A stretch of DNA of 43,750 nucleotides from Christensenella sp. UBA4636 (lineage in GTDB: Bacteria > Bacillota > Clostridia > Christensenellales > Borkfalkiaceae): NCBI GenBank assembly GCA_002405915.1, contig DHMS01000023.1, forward strand, positions 1-43,750, in the 5' to 3' direction. Below are positions 28,933 to 37,549 of the stretch, in pieces (positions within the stretch are counted from its first letter, which is position 1; each line of letters begins with the position of its first letter). Both the position numbers and the translations under genes were made by a program. The notes under the pieces are model-generated. The model searched no databases, was not told where the DNA came from, and saw only the letters and a list, made by a program, of their open reading frames with translations.

Positions 28933-30228
28933 ATGTTTGAAGGTTTAAAAAAGTTATTTGAAAAGAAAAAAATCGACGAAGAAGCTAACGTGGAACAAAC
29001 CGCAACCGTAAACGAAACGGAAGAAAATTCTGCTCCGTCCTCTACGTCTGCCGATTTTGTAGCCGAAGAGGGGGCGAAAAAGCAAGAAAACGCCGAAAAG
29101 GTTGAACCGTTTAAAGAAAAAACGGACGAGGCGGAAGTAAAGCTCCACGACGATTCCGTTATACTTTTAGGCGGAAAAAGCAGATTTACGGAAACCGAAA
29201 CCGCCGAAAATAGAGAAGAATCTAAAAAAGAGAAAACGGCGGAAGAAGTTAAGGAAGAACCCTCAACGGAAGAAAATTATTCTTACGAACAAGCGGACAA
29301 ACCTATACGAGAAGATATAGCGGACGAACCCGCACAAGAAGATACTTTCGGCGAAGCAAAAGAGGAAACCGCGGAAGAAACCGAGACGATAAAAACCGAA
29401 GAAGAAATAAAAACGCAAACGGCGGAAGAAAAAGCCGAAAGGGAGCAAAAATTCGGGCTTGACCTCGAGGACTCCGCAAAGCTTTTCGGCATGAGCAAGG
29501 AAAGCTTGGAAACGGAGTTTAAAATGTACAAAGCCGACAAGTTTGCCGCGCGCGTGGCTCTTTCCGTTTGCGACCCGTACGTCAGCGCGGAAGAAACGGC
29601 GAACAGAGTTAAAAAAGCCGTTTCGCAAAAGCTCAATTTCGTGACGGTTTTGCCCAACCGCCTCGGCGTTGCGCTTGCCGCCGCAAATAAAGGCATAAAG
29701 GTTAATGTTGCCGTGTGCTTCCCGTACGGCTCGGATAGTTTTGAAACGCGTAAATACGCCGTCAAAAAAGCCGCGCGTACCGCCGCGGACGGCATAGAAA
29801 TCCCTTTCGACCCGACAGCGGAAAAAGGAAAAAAGAATAAAATTTTAATAAAAGAATACGCAAAGCTCGTCAAAGCCGCCAAAAAGAAGCCGCTCACCGT
29901 CATAATCGAAGCTTCTTCTTACACGGACAGAGAGCTTTCGGAAATTATAAATTCCCTTGCGGAAGCCGGCGTAAAAGCCGTAAAATCTTCTTCCGGCACG
30001 AGAAAAGTCGTCGCCGACGCGTACTCGGAAGAAAACGTAGAAAAAGCCGCAAAGGGCAAACTTTCCTATATTGCGTGCTTCAATTCTCTCACCGCCGAAA
30101 CGCTCGTAAAATCTTTCTCCTACGGCGCGGAATTAGTCGCTTCTCCCACCGCGCTCGACGCCGTTAAGGAGCTGAGGATTTTGCTTGCGGGCAAGGATTA
30201 CGCCGCGGTAGACGTAGCCAAGAAATAA
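28933..30228 (+). CDS. DeoC-like aldolase-fold protein with acidic N-terminus
   Basis: 431 residues. Residues 1 to about 175 are low-complexity and rich in Glu, Lys and Thr, probably disordered. From about 180 the sequence follows deoxyribose-phosphate aldolase (DeoC): VALSVCDPYVSAEETANRV, NFVTVLPNRLGVALA, VNVAVCFPYGSDSFETRKYAV, LTVIIEASSYTDRELSEII and GVKAVKSSSG. The Schiff-base lysine is kept (K351 in VKSSSG). The catalytic Asp of EIDMVIN is lost (EIPFD) and the second active Lys of VKASGGI is replaced (YIACFNS). Chemistry is therefore altered or absent. RBS AAGGAGG sets the ATG at 28933. The lipoprotein gene follows after 32 nt. Confidence 0.7.
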   Translation: MFEGLKKLFEKKKIDEEANVEQTATVNETEENSAPSSTSADFVAEEGAKKQENAEKVEPFKEKTDEAEVKLHDDSVILLGGKSRFTETETAENREESKKEKTAEEVKEEPSTEENYSYEQADKPIREDIADEPAQEDTFGEAKEETAEETETIKTEEEIKTQTAEEKAEREQKFGLDLEDSAKLFGMSKESLETEFKMYKADKFAARVALSVCDPYVSAEETANRVKKAVSQKLNFVTVLPNRLGVALAAANKGIKVNVAVCFPYGSDSFETRKYAVKKAARTAADGIEIPFDPTAEKGKKNKILIKEYAKLVKAAKKKPLTVIIEASSYTDRELSEIINSLAEAGVKAVKSSSGTRKVVADAYSEENVEKAAKGKLSYIACFNSLTAETLVKSFSYGAELVASPTALDAVKELRILLAGKDYAAVDVAKK

Positions 30229-30260
30229 TTTTTACAAACGAAAAATAAAACGAGAAATAT

Positions 30261-33200
30261 ATGAAAAAGAGAAATAACCGACTTATAGCCCTACTTTTCG
30301 TGCTTTTTGCCGTCTGCGCGTGCCTTTCTTTTACGGCTTGCTCGGCTTTCAAAGTCCCGCGTTTTACGGTTAACTTCCGCGCGGAAAAGGGCGGAGAAAT
30401 AATAAAAACGCAGACCGTGCGTTCAAAAACGTACCTTAACTACCCCGTTCCGGAAAGCGACGAGGGGTACGCCTTTAAAGGCTACAAAAACGAAAAAGAC
30501 GACGAAGTCGTTTACTACGCGGGAAAAAGCGAAAACGAACAACCGGAAGTAGATTACGACGACGTTAACTATTTCTACGCGTTCTTCGAGCCGATAACCT
30601 ATTCCGTCGCCTACGATTTTAACGGCGGCGCGGGCGAAAAGGGCGCGGAAAGCTACACCGTAAACGACGCTTTCACTATCCCCGACCCCGAAAAAGACGG
30701 CGCGCTTTTTATCGGCTGGACTTCGGAGCTTAACGCTTATCCGCAAGTCGACTACACCGTGGAAAAAGGCACCGTCGGCAACCTAAAATTCGTTGCGTGC
30801 TGGGGCGAAGCGGACAGATTTTACCTTAATTTTAAAACGGGCGGCGGCTCCGACGTGGAAGGGCAAAACAATAAAACGGGCGTTTTCAATCTTGTTCCGT
30901 CCGACCCTATAAAGCCCGGTTACGAATTCGTCCGTTGGATAAACGAGGACGGCGAAACCGCGACTTTCCCGCTTACCGCAACAAACCCCGTCACCACGCT
31001 CAAAGCCGAATGGAAGCTCGTTACCTACACGATAACTTGCCCGTCGATACCCGAATTCGAGCCTATAACCTACACAACAGAGGACGAAGTGACAATTCCC
31101 GAAGTCGAAAAGGAAGGCTACACCTTTATCGGCTATACTTACGAGGGGCTTTCGACCCCGAAAAAGCCGCTCGTCTTAAAGAAAGGCACTTACGGAAACA
31201 TCGAGCTAACGCCGCACTTTAAAATCAATACCTACACGATAACGTTCGAAACGAACGGCGGAAGCGAAATCGGAGCCGCAAAATACGAGTTCGGCTCAAA
31301 AACGACCGCGCCCGAAGCCCCTACGAGAAAATATTGCGAATTTATCGGCTGGTACGAGGACGAAGACTTAACCGTTCCGCACGTTTTCGGCGATATGCCC
31401 GCAAAAAACCTCACCCTTTACGCAAAATGGTACTCCGACCACGAATATAAGCTCACGTATTCCGTCAAAAACTCTTCGGCTACAATCGATTGCAACGTCG
31501 AAAGCGGCAAAAAAGCCGTCTATTCCGACAGAATAACGATGAGCGTACCCGCAGTAGAGGGCGGCGCGTTCAAGTACTGGCTCAAAAACGGCGAAGTGTA
31601 TTCTTATAGCCCGTCCATAGCTTTTTACATGCCGGACGAAGAGGTAGAGCTTGTCGCCGAATACGCGCCCGCAACTCAACTTTCTTTCGACAAATCCGCG
31701 CCGAAAAACCTTGCGCTTCCGCTCACTAACGTGGGCTTTATCGCGGGCAACGGGCTTACCGAAAACGACTATGCCACCGGTTCGGCTTCGCTCTCCGCGT
31801 ATATTAAAGCCGACTATCTCTCGTCACTCGGCGACGGCGTTTATCCTTTCTATTATTCGTCGTCGGAAAATGTGGCGGGCGGCTACTTCATCGTTGCGGT
31901 AACAAGCAATTCGACGGTAAAAAACTTGAAAATAGATTACGATACGAACTATCCCGAAGTCACCGTGACTTTCGACGGCGAAAAGGGCAAAACTTACGAA
32001 TATTCGCTTGACGGCTCGGCGTATAAAAGTATTGAAAGCGGCTTCAAATTTTCAAAATACGCTTACGACAAATCCCGCGCCCACACGCTCACCGTCAGAG
32101 CAACCGATAACGAATCCGATTCCGCCACGGTCACAAAGAAAGGCTACACGGCGGTAACAAAGGAATATTACGAAAGTTCTTTCGTTTACGGCGGCGTAAA
32201 TCACGACTTGGTTGCCGAAAGCTTCGACGAATTGAAGATTATCTGCGAATACCTTGCCTACGTTTTAGCCCCCAACGATACTTCGGTTTCCACAAGTTTG
32301 AAGTTCACCGTTTCGGGCGACTGGATAGACGAAAAAGCCGTTCCCGAAGCAATGACAACGATAGGCATACCCTATTCGCCGACTTATAGTTACAATAATA
32401 TAAGCCCTTTGAAACCCTCGATTTCTCTCACCATAAAAAAGCGCAATTCCACTCCCAATAAAAAGGCTTCCACTCAACAAAAAGTTGCGGTAAGCGATTC
32501 TCAAAAACTCATAACGGCTTCTTCGAGAACGAGTGGTAGTTCGCTCAAAATCGATGAGTTTACGCTCACGCAGGAAATCCGCTCGATTTACGAACTTGAA
32601 AATCTCCCTTACGGCGTAAAACCGTCTTTCTTTTCTTCCGAAGAGGCGAAAATTGTGTACGAAGCGGCGAAAAAAGCCCTTACGCGGATTATCGACGACG
32701 GTATGGACGACTTTGAAAAGGTGACCGCCATTTACGATTACCTTGCGCTAAACGTCACTTACGACGAAGCCGTCGCTTCGATGGCTTCTACAGCCGACAC
32801 GACAATGTACCGCGCATTCACGACCTACGGCGCGCTTATCGATAACAAAGCCGTTTGCGACGGTATCGCGGGTGCCGTAAGGCTTATGTGCTTAATGGAA
32901 GGCATTCCCGCAACCGAGGTTTCGGGGACTGCTGCGGACGGCGGACACGCTTGGAACAAGGTCGAAATTTACGGTCAAATTTACGCGGTCGACGCAACGT
33001 GGTCGCGCGTACAAATCGAGGGCGAATACTACGTCACGAGCGCGTATCTGCTTATAGACGAAGCGCGGCTTTACGAAACCGGGCATGTAGAAAACGCAAA
33101 TTCCTCCAACGCAAAAAGATTCAGCGAGGAAATAGCTTTCAACGCCAACAATTATTTCTCGTTAGAGTTAAACGGCGCAAAGCACCTCGTTTCCGACCGC

Positions 33201-33374
33201 AACGAATTCGATACGCTCATCAAAGCCGTAAAAGCGCGCGGCGGCACCGCGGTGGAGCTTAAAGTCGCGGCGGGTACTAACATCAGCGCGCTTATAGCTC
33301 AAAGCTCATGCTTTCTTTTAAGCCGTCCCAAAGTGTATTCGCTTTCAAACGGCTCAACGGTGCTTTTGTTCTAA
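30261..33374 (+). CDS. Large lipoprotein with InlB-type repeats and transglutaminase domain
   Basis: 1037 residues. Signal peptide with RNNRLIALLFVLFAV and lipobox FTAC. Residues about 35-400 hold four or five Listeria-Bacteroides (InlB B/Flg_new) repeats, seen as YSVAYDFNGGAGEKG, YTITFETNGGSEIG, GYEFVRWI, CEFIGWYEDEDLTVP, LTLYAKW. A central region (about 400-780) is unassigned. A transglutaminase-like domain lies near 800-920 with the triad C866 (AVCDGIAGA), H896 (GGHAWNKVEI) and D911 (AVDATWS), all present. Such surface proteins can act as peptidases or cross-linkers on cell-wall or host proteins. The start has only a weak RBS (CGAGAAA). It is followed by the terminator at 33416. Confidence 0.88.
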   Translation: MKKRNNRLIALLFVLFAVCACLSFTACSAFKVPRFTVNFRAEKGGEIIKTQTVRSKTYLNYPVPESDEGYAFKGYKNEKDDEVVYYAGKSENEQPEVDYDDVNYFYAFFEPITYSVAYDFNGGAGEKGAESYTVNDAFTIPDPEKDGALFIGWTSELNAYPQVDYTVEKGTVGNLKFVACWGEADRFYLNFKTGGGSDVEGQNNKTGVFNLVPSDPIKPGYEFVRWINEDGETATFPLTATNPVTTLKAEWKLVTYTITCPSIPEFEPITYTTEDEVTIPEVEKEGYTFIGYTYEGLSTPKKPLVLKKGTYGNIELTPHFKINTYTITFETNGGSEIGAAKYEFGSKTTAPEAPTRKYCEFIGWYEDEDLTVPHVFGDMPAKNLTLYAKWYSDHEYKLTYSVKNSSATIDCNVESGKKAVYSDRITMSVPAVEGGAFKYWLKNGEVYSYSPSIAFYMPDEEVELVAEYAPATQLSFDKSAPKNLALPLTNVGFIAGNGLTENDYATGSASLSAYIKADYLSSLGDGVYPFYYSSSENVAGGYFIVAVTSNSTVKNLKIDYDTNYPEVTVTFDGEKGKTYEYSLDGSAYKSIESGFKFSKYAYDKSRAHTLTVRATDNESDSATVTKKGYTAVTKEYYESSFVYGGVNHDLVAESFDELKIICEYLAYVLAPNDTSVSTSLKFTVSGDWIDEKAVPEAMTTIGIPYSPTYSYNNISPLKPSISLTIKKRNSTPNKKASTQQKVAVSDSQKLITASSRTSGSSLKIDEFTLTQEIRSIYELENLPYGVKPSFFSSEEAKIVYEAAKKALTRIIDDGMDDFEKVTAIYDYLALNVTYDEAVASMASTADTTMYRAFTTYGALIDNKAVCDGIAGAVRLMCLMEGIPATEVSGTAADGGHAWNKVEIYGQIYAVDATWSRVQIEGEYYVTSAYLLIDEARLYETGHVENANSSNAKRFSEEIAFNANNYFSLELNGAKHLVSDRNEFDTLIKAVKARGGTAVELKVAAGTNISALIAQSSCFLLSRPKVYSLSNGSTVLLF

Positions 33375-33415
33375 AAAGTCCGCGTATAAGTCGATTATCG
33401 AATAATAACCATATT

Positions 33416-33453
33416 AAAAGACCTTTTCCCATAACCAAAGGAAAAGGTCTTTT
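33416..33453. terminator. Bidirectional intrinsic terminator
   Basis: AAAAGACCTTTTCC (33416-33429) pairs with GGAAAAGGTCTTTT (33440-33453), a perfect 14-bp stem with a 10-nt loop, T-run on both strands. It separates the transglutaminase lipoprotein gene and the convergent MATE gene. Confidence 0.93.
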
Positions 33454-33475
33454 TGCATACTTGTAAGCATAAAAA

Positions 33476-34948
33476 TCAAAGGTGCTTACCCTTTAAGTAT
33501 CCGTAATCTTTCTTCATAATGTTTCTGAAAAACGGAACAGATAGAACGGAGTCGGAAGCAATCCAAGCGCACGGGTCGGCGGCGCAAAGCGCGATATAAG
33601 CCGAAATCGGAGAAGCTGCCGAAACGGCTCCGCCCGCAAAAAGCGGCGGGAGAACGAAGCATACGAGAACCCTTGCCGCAAGCTCCGCCGCGCCCGCGCC
33701 GAGTACGAACTTCGGCTGTTCTATGCCTTGCACGCAGTTTCTCACGACGAATATAATTCCGACGAAAACGAACGTCGTAAACGCGACGAGTATATAGGAA
33801 TTTCCGTATTTCACGGTGTCGGCGGTTATTTTGTCGGCGGACAAAAAGAGCCGTAAATACGCGTCGTTAATCGTGCATAAAAATGCGATAAGCGAGCAAA
33901 GCGCGGAGATTATAACCATCATAATTAGCGATTGCAGCGTGCCTTTTTTTATTCTCTCGTAATCTCCCGCCCCGAGGTTTTGCGCCGTGAAAGAAGTCAT
34001 GGCAATGCCGAGCGCGTTCACGGGCGTGCATAAAACGTTAAACAACTTGCACGCCGCGCCGTAGCCGTTTTGCGCGGAAGAGGAAACTATAACGCCGTCC
34101 ATCGTGTCGAATTTCACGACCCCGCTTTGCATTACGATTAGCCCTATCGATAAAACGGAAAATTGCAGTCCTAACGGCACGCCTTGCTTTAAGTGCCGCT
34201 TAGCTTCCGCAAAAGTAAGGCGAAAATCTCCCTTTTTCGGGCGAATTTCGGGGTAGCGGATAAATGCGTAAACAAAGCTCCCCGCTGCGCTCAAAAGTTG
34301 CGCTATAACGGTCGCAATCGCCGCGCCGAATACGCCTAAGTTAAAAGCCGTTATAAAAAGTATATCGAGCCCTACGTTCAAAATCGTAGAAAACACGAGG
34401 AATATTAGCGGCGTTACCGAGTCGCCGAGCGAACGCAGAAACGAACAAATAAAGTTGTAATAAAGTTGCGCGCCAATTCCTGCGAATATCACGAGGCAAT
34501 ACGTGAAAGCCGCTTTAAAAACTTCCTCGTTGCTTTCCGTAACGTTCAAAACCGCAAGCAGAGGTCTTAACAGAAGAATTGAAAGCGCGGTTAAAAAGAT
34601 AGTCACGTAAAGGCACAAAAGTATCTGCGCCGCAAAGGCTTTGCGCGTGCCGTCCTTATCGGAAGAGCCGACCGTGCAGGAAGTTATAACCGAAAACCCC
34701 GTCGATATGCCGAACGCAAATTGCAAAAATATGAAAACGAGTGGCGCAGAATCGTTCACGCCGGCAACTTGTCCGTCGGAAAGCGTTTGCCCGACGATAG
34801 CCGCGTCGCTTATGGTGTAAATTTGTTGAAACAAACAAGACAGAATGACCGGCAAGGAAAACCGCAAAATAGTTTTCCAACACGAGCCTTTCGTCAAGTC
34901 AACGGGCGCGAACAGCCCGCCTTTTTTATTCTCGGAAGCTTCGTTCAT
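33476..34948 (-). CDS. MATE-family efflux transporter
   Basis: 490 residues with about 12 membrane helices in two related halves. Landmarks of the MATE fold: the first-half start FSLPVILSCLFQQIYTISDAAIVGQTLS (about 29-56), the second-half counterpart KQGVPLGLQFSVLSIGLIVMQSG (about 251-273), and the QNLGAGDYERIKKG loop, typical of the bacterial NorM/DinF and YeeO groups. These exchange Na+ or H+ for cationic drugs or metabolites; the substrate is unknown. RBS AGAGG precedes the ATG at 34948. It has its own strong promoter at 34975. Confidence 0.92.
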   Translation of the reverse strand: MNEASENKKGGLFAPVDLTKGSCWKTILRFSLPVILSCLFQQIYTISDAAIVGQTLSDGQVAGVNDSAPLVFIFLQFAFGISTGFSVITSCTVGSSDKDGTRKAFAAQILLCLYVTIFLTALSILLLRPLLAVLNVTESNEEVFKAAFTYCLVIFAGIGAQLYYNFICSFLRSLGDSVTPLIFLVFSTILNVGLDILFITAFNLGVFGAAIATVIAQLLSAAGSFVYAFIRYPEIRPKKGDFRLTFAEAKRHLKQGVPLGLQFSVLSIGLIVMQSGVVKFDTMDGVIVSSSAQNGYGAACKLFNVLCTPVNALGIAMTSFTAQNLGAGDYERIKKGTLQSLIMMVIISALCSLIAFLCTINDAYLRLFLSADKITADTVKYGNSYILVAFTTFVFVGIIFVVRNCVQGIEQPKFVLGAGAAELAARVLVCFVLPPLFAGGAVSAASPISAYIALCAADPCAWIASDSVLSVPFFRNIMKKDYGYLKGKHL

Positions 34949-34974
34949 GTTTATACCTCTTTTTTGACGTTCGA

Positions 34975-35003
34975 ATTATACGCCTAAAAAAAAGACTTGT
35001 CAA
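34975..35003 (-). promoter_or_regulatory. MATE gene promoter
   Basis: On the minus strand TTGACA (35003-34998), a 17-nt spacer and TATAAT (34980-34975): full consensus at both boxes. It lies 26 nt before the start codon. Confidence 0.9.
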
Positions 35004-35012
35004 GCTTTAATA

Positions 35013-35297
35013 AGTTGAAAGGTGAAAATGGAAAATTGAAAATTGTGGAAATTATATTCAATATATAAAATTCCGACCTTAATTTTCAACTTTCAATCGT
35101 CCGCAACTTTCAACTTTCACCTTTCAATTTTCAACTTGCATCGTTTTCCGACCTTAATTTTCAACTTTCAATCGTCCGCACCTTTCAACTTTCACCTTTC
35201 AATTTTCAACTTGCATCGTTTTCCGACCTTAATTTTCAACTTTCAATCGTCCGCATCTTTCAACTCTCAACTTTCAATTTTCAACTTGCATCGTTGC
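35013..35297 (+). repeat. Low-complexity array 4 with 75-bp tandem repeat
   Basis: After an inverted part (GTTGAAAGGTGAAAATG, 35013-35047), a unit beginning CCGACCTTAATTTTCAAC starts at 35073, 35148 and 35223, giving three copies of 75 bp, the last diverging near 35290. Each copy holds TTTCAAC/TTTCAAT units, GTCCGCA and ACTTGCATCG. An open frame across it is a by-product of the repeat (75 is divisible by 3). The 562-nt gap 34949-35510 has no supported gene. Confidence 0.9.
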
Positions 35298-35396
35298 CGA
35301 CGGCATCGATGCATAACTTTCTCTTATATCAAAAATAAGCAGATTTTAGGCGTTTTTGTCGATTATAAACATAATAAATAAAACAGACCCCTTTGA

Positions 35397-35415
35397 CTTG
35401 TGCAAATTGCACAAG
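35397..35415. promoter_or_regulatory. 19-bp perfect palindrome upstream of xpt
   Basis: CTTGTGCAA-A-TTGCACAAG is a perfect 9-1-9 palindrome, 41 nt upstream of the xpt -35 box. A TTGACT overlaps its left edge (35393-35398). Its position and symmetry suit a dimeric transcription factor; the protein is unknown. No T-run follows, so it is not a terminator. Confidence 0.55.
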
Positions 35416-35456
35416 AACATTGTGCAGTAATTTCCGCAAAAGCTATGGGATAAAAG

Positions 35457-35485
35457 TTGACTAAACCGCCGCGTTTGCCTATAAT
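35457..35485 (+). promoter_or_regulatory. xpt promoter
   Basis: TTGACT (35457-35462), a 17-nt spacer and a perfect TATAAT (35480-35485). The leader would be only about 18 nt, too short for the purine riboswitch that often controls xpt. Confidence 0.85.
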
Positions 35486-35510
35486 AGAGGCATAAACAAG
35501 GGGGACGGAA

Positions 35511-36086
35511 ATGGAACTTCTCGAACAAGCCATAATTGAAAAGGGCAAAGTCCTTAAGGGCGACGTCTTAAAAGTCGACGGTTTTTTGAACCACCGTATA
35601 GACGTAGACCTTATGACAAAAATGGGCGAATACGTTTACGAGCATTTTAAGTCCGCCGGCGTTACCGAAATTCTTACCGTAGAAGCTTCGGGCATAGCGT
35701 TCGCTTCTCTCACCGCTCGATTCTTTCATTGCCCCGTTCTGTTCGCTAAAAAGTCCCGTTCGTCCAATCTTGGCAACGGCGTAATCACCGCAACCGCCAA
35801 GTCGTACACCCATGGCACCGTCAACACTTTAATGGTTTCCGCCGATTACATAGGCAAAAACGACAAAGTGCTTATCGTAGACGATTTCCTCGCGACGGGC
35901 GAAGCGGCTTACGCGCTCAAAACAATCGTCGAAAAATCGGGCGCAAAGCTCGTCGGTTTCGTCTCCGCGGTAGAAAAAGGCTACCAAGGCGGCGGCGATA
36001 GACTTCGCAAAGACGGCGTTGAAGTTTTATCTCTCGCCATCGTAGACGAAATGAGCGAAAACGGAATCAAGTTCCGTAAACAATGA
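35511..36086 (+). CDS. xpt: Xanthine phosphoribosyltransferase
   Basis: 191 residues. Xpt converts xanthine and PRPP to XMP in purine salvage. The fold is marked by LKGDVLKVDGFLNHRIDVDLM (16-36), VEASGIAFA (about 59-67), the PRPP-binding loop VLIVDDFLATGEAAYAL (about 123-139) and KKSRSSNLG. Length is that of B. subtilis Xpt. It precedes a BMP-type nucleoside importer, which together form a purine uptake and salvage block. RBS GGGGG-ACGG precedes the ATG. Confidence 0.95.
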   Translation: MELLEQAIIEKGKVLKGDVLKVDGFLNHRIDVDLMTKMGEYVYEHFKSAGVTEILTVEASGIAFASLTARFFHCPVLFAKKSRSSNLGNGVITATAKSYTHGTVNTLMVSADYIGKNDKVLIVDDFLATGEAAYALKTIVEKSGAKLVGFVSAVEKGYQGGGDRLRKDGVEVLSLAIVDEMSENGIKFRKQ

Positions 36087-36147
36087 TTTTTTAGTCGCTT
36101 TATTAAGTAACGGCTTGAAAATAAATTCATTCTGACTAATTTTTTTG

Positions 36148-36162
36148 CCCCTTAAAAAGGGG
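36148..36162 (+). other. Short hairpin before the BMP lipoprotein RBS
   Basis: CCCCTT (36148-36153) and AAGGGG (36157-36162) flank a 3-nt loop, 2 nt before the AGGAGG ribosome binding site of the gene at 36176. The T-run lies upstream, so it is not a forward terminator; it may protect or insulate the RBS, or act as an RNA processing site. Confidence 0.45.
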
Positions 36163-36175
36163 TAGGAGGAATAAC

Positions 36176-37450
36176 ATGAAGAAACTTTTAGCTTTATTGC
36201 TCGCCGCAGTACTCGCAGTAGGCTGCATTGCTTTCACCGGTTGCTCCGAAACTGTTAAAGAGTATACGGGTATCAAGAAAGTGGAAAACTATGCCGATAT
36301 GAAAATCGGGTTCATAACGCTCCACGACGAAAGCTCCACTTACGACAAGAACTTTATCGATTCCGCTAAGGAAGTCTGCGAAAAGCTCGGTATTACTAAC
36401 TATGAAATCAAAACCAACATTCCCGAAGGAAAGGAATGCTACACCGCTGCAAAGAAGTTTGCAGAACAGGGTTACAACCTTGTTTTCGCAGATTCTTTCG
36501 GTCACGAAAAATATTTGCTCCAGGCCGCTAAGGCTTATCCCGATACTCAGTTCTGCCACGCTACCGGTACGAAAGCTCATACCGAAAAGCGCGGAAATCT
36601 CCACAACGCTTTTGCTTCTATTTACGAAGGCAGATATCTTGCGGGCGTTGCCGCGGGCTTAAAGCTTAAAGCTATGATGGAAGCCGATTCCACTATCGTT
36701 CCGAAGGTCGGCTACGTAGGCGCGTTCCCCTATGCGGAAGTTAAATCCGGTTACACCTCTTGGTTCCTCGGTTTGAGATCCATTGTTCCTACCGCTACTA
36801 TGGAAGTTAAGTTCACCAGCAGCTGGTATGATTATGACAAAGAAAAAGCGACCGCAGAAGCTCTTATTCAAGATAAATGCGTTCTTATTTCTCAGCACGC
36901 CGACTCTATGGGCGCACCAGAAGCTTGCATGAACGCAGGCGTTCCCAATGTTTCCTACAACGTTGATACCAGAACGATGACCAAAGACGAAAAGATTAAC
37001 GATTCTTACATCATCGCTTCCAAGGTAAACTGGGCTCCTTACTTCGAATATATGCTTTCTTGCCTCCAAAAGGGTGAAGAAATCGCTTATGACTGGACCG
37101 GTACTATCGAAGGCGGCAGCGTTGAACTTCTTGCTCTCAACGAAAAAGCAGCTGCTCCCGGAACCCAAGCCGTTCTCGACGAAGTTACCGCTCAGCTCAA
37201 AGCCGGCACGCTCAAAGTATTCGATACGAGCAAATTCACCGTTACCAAAACGGATAGCAAAAACACCAATGCTACGGTAGATACCGCAGGCAAACTCCTC
37301 GGTTACAAAGCCGACGTAGACGATATGGGTGACTATGTTGCCGATACCGAAGTTCTTAAGAAAGTCGGCGAAGTAAGTTACTTTGCGGAAAGCGAATTCC
37401 GTTCCGCTCCTTACTTCGATATCGATATCGACGGAATTGAAATCAAATAA
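36176..37450 (+). CDS. BMP-family nucleoside-binding lipoprotein
   Basis: 424 residues. Signal peptide with lipobox FTGC. The mature protein is of the BMP/PnrA/Med type that binds purine nucleosides: MKIGFITLHDESSTYDKNFIDSAKEV (about 42-67), NLVFADSFGHEKYLLQAAKAYPD (about 101-123), YVGAFPYAEVKSGYTSWFLGLRSIVP, and the ligand-loop region CVLISQHADSMGAPEAC. Ligand identity (guanosine, adenosine or deoxynucleosides) cannot be told. It is the first gene of a full importer with 37550, 39270 and 40367. RBS GGAGGA is strong, and an attenuating hairpin follows, which fits high expression of the binding protein. Confidence 0.93.
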   Translation: MKKLLALLLAAVLAVGCIAFTGCSETVKEYTGIKKVENYADMKIGFITLHDESSTYDKNFIDSAKEVCEKLGITNYEIKTNIPEGKECYTAAKKFAEQGYNLVFADSFGHEKYLLQAAKAYPDTQFCHATGTKAHTEKRGNLHNAFASIYEGRYLAGVAAGLKLKAMMEADSTIVPKVGYVGAFPYAEVKSGYTSWFLGLRSIVPTATMEVKFTSSWYDYDKEKATAEALIQDKCVLISQHADSMGAPEACMNAGVPNVSYNVDTRTMTKDEKINDSYIIASKVNWAPYFEYMLSCLQKGEEIAYDWTGTIEGGSVELLALNEKAAAPGTQAVLDEVTAQLKAGTLKVFDTSKFTVTKTDSKNTNATVDTAGKLLGYKADVDDMGDYVADTEVLKKVGEVSYFAESEFRSAPYFDIDIDGIEIK

Positions 37451-37483
37451 GCAAACGATTTACTCGTTTTAAAAAAGTACGAC

Positions 37484-37529
37484 CGGGCGGGGACATCTTT
37501 CTCCGCCCGCTCGCCGCTTTTTATTTTTT
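37484..37529 (+). terminator. Attenuator between binding protein and ATPase genes
   Basis: CGGGCGGGGA (37484-37493) pairs with TCTCCGCCCG (37500-37509, one G-U). A T-run (CTTTTTATTTTTT) begins 8 nt further on. Partial termination here would lower the ATPase and permeases relative to the binding protein, as is common in ABC importers. Confidence 0.6.
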
Positions 37530-37549
37530 AAACAAAGAGAGGTAACGGC

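Noticed and set aside
35073..35297. CRISPR array
   Set aside because: The repeats are directly joined 75-bp units without unique spacers, low in complexity, and no cas gene is near.
35043..35381. An open frame of 112 codons rich in Phe, Asn and Leu
   Set aside because: It is produced by the 75-bp tandem repeat, whose unit length is a multiple of three; there is no RBS and no protein-like composition.
35485..35511. Purine riboswitch before xpt
   Set aside because: The promoter leaves a leader of only about 18 nt, so there is no room for the aptamer.
36148..36162. Transcription terminator between xpt and the BMP gene
   Set aside because: The 6-bp stem is followed by the RBS, with the T-run on the wrong side for forward termination.
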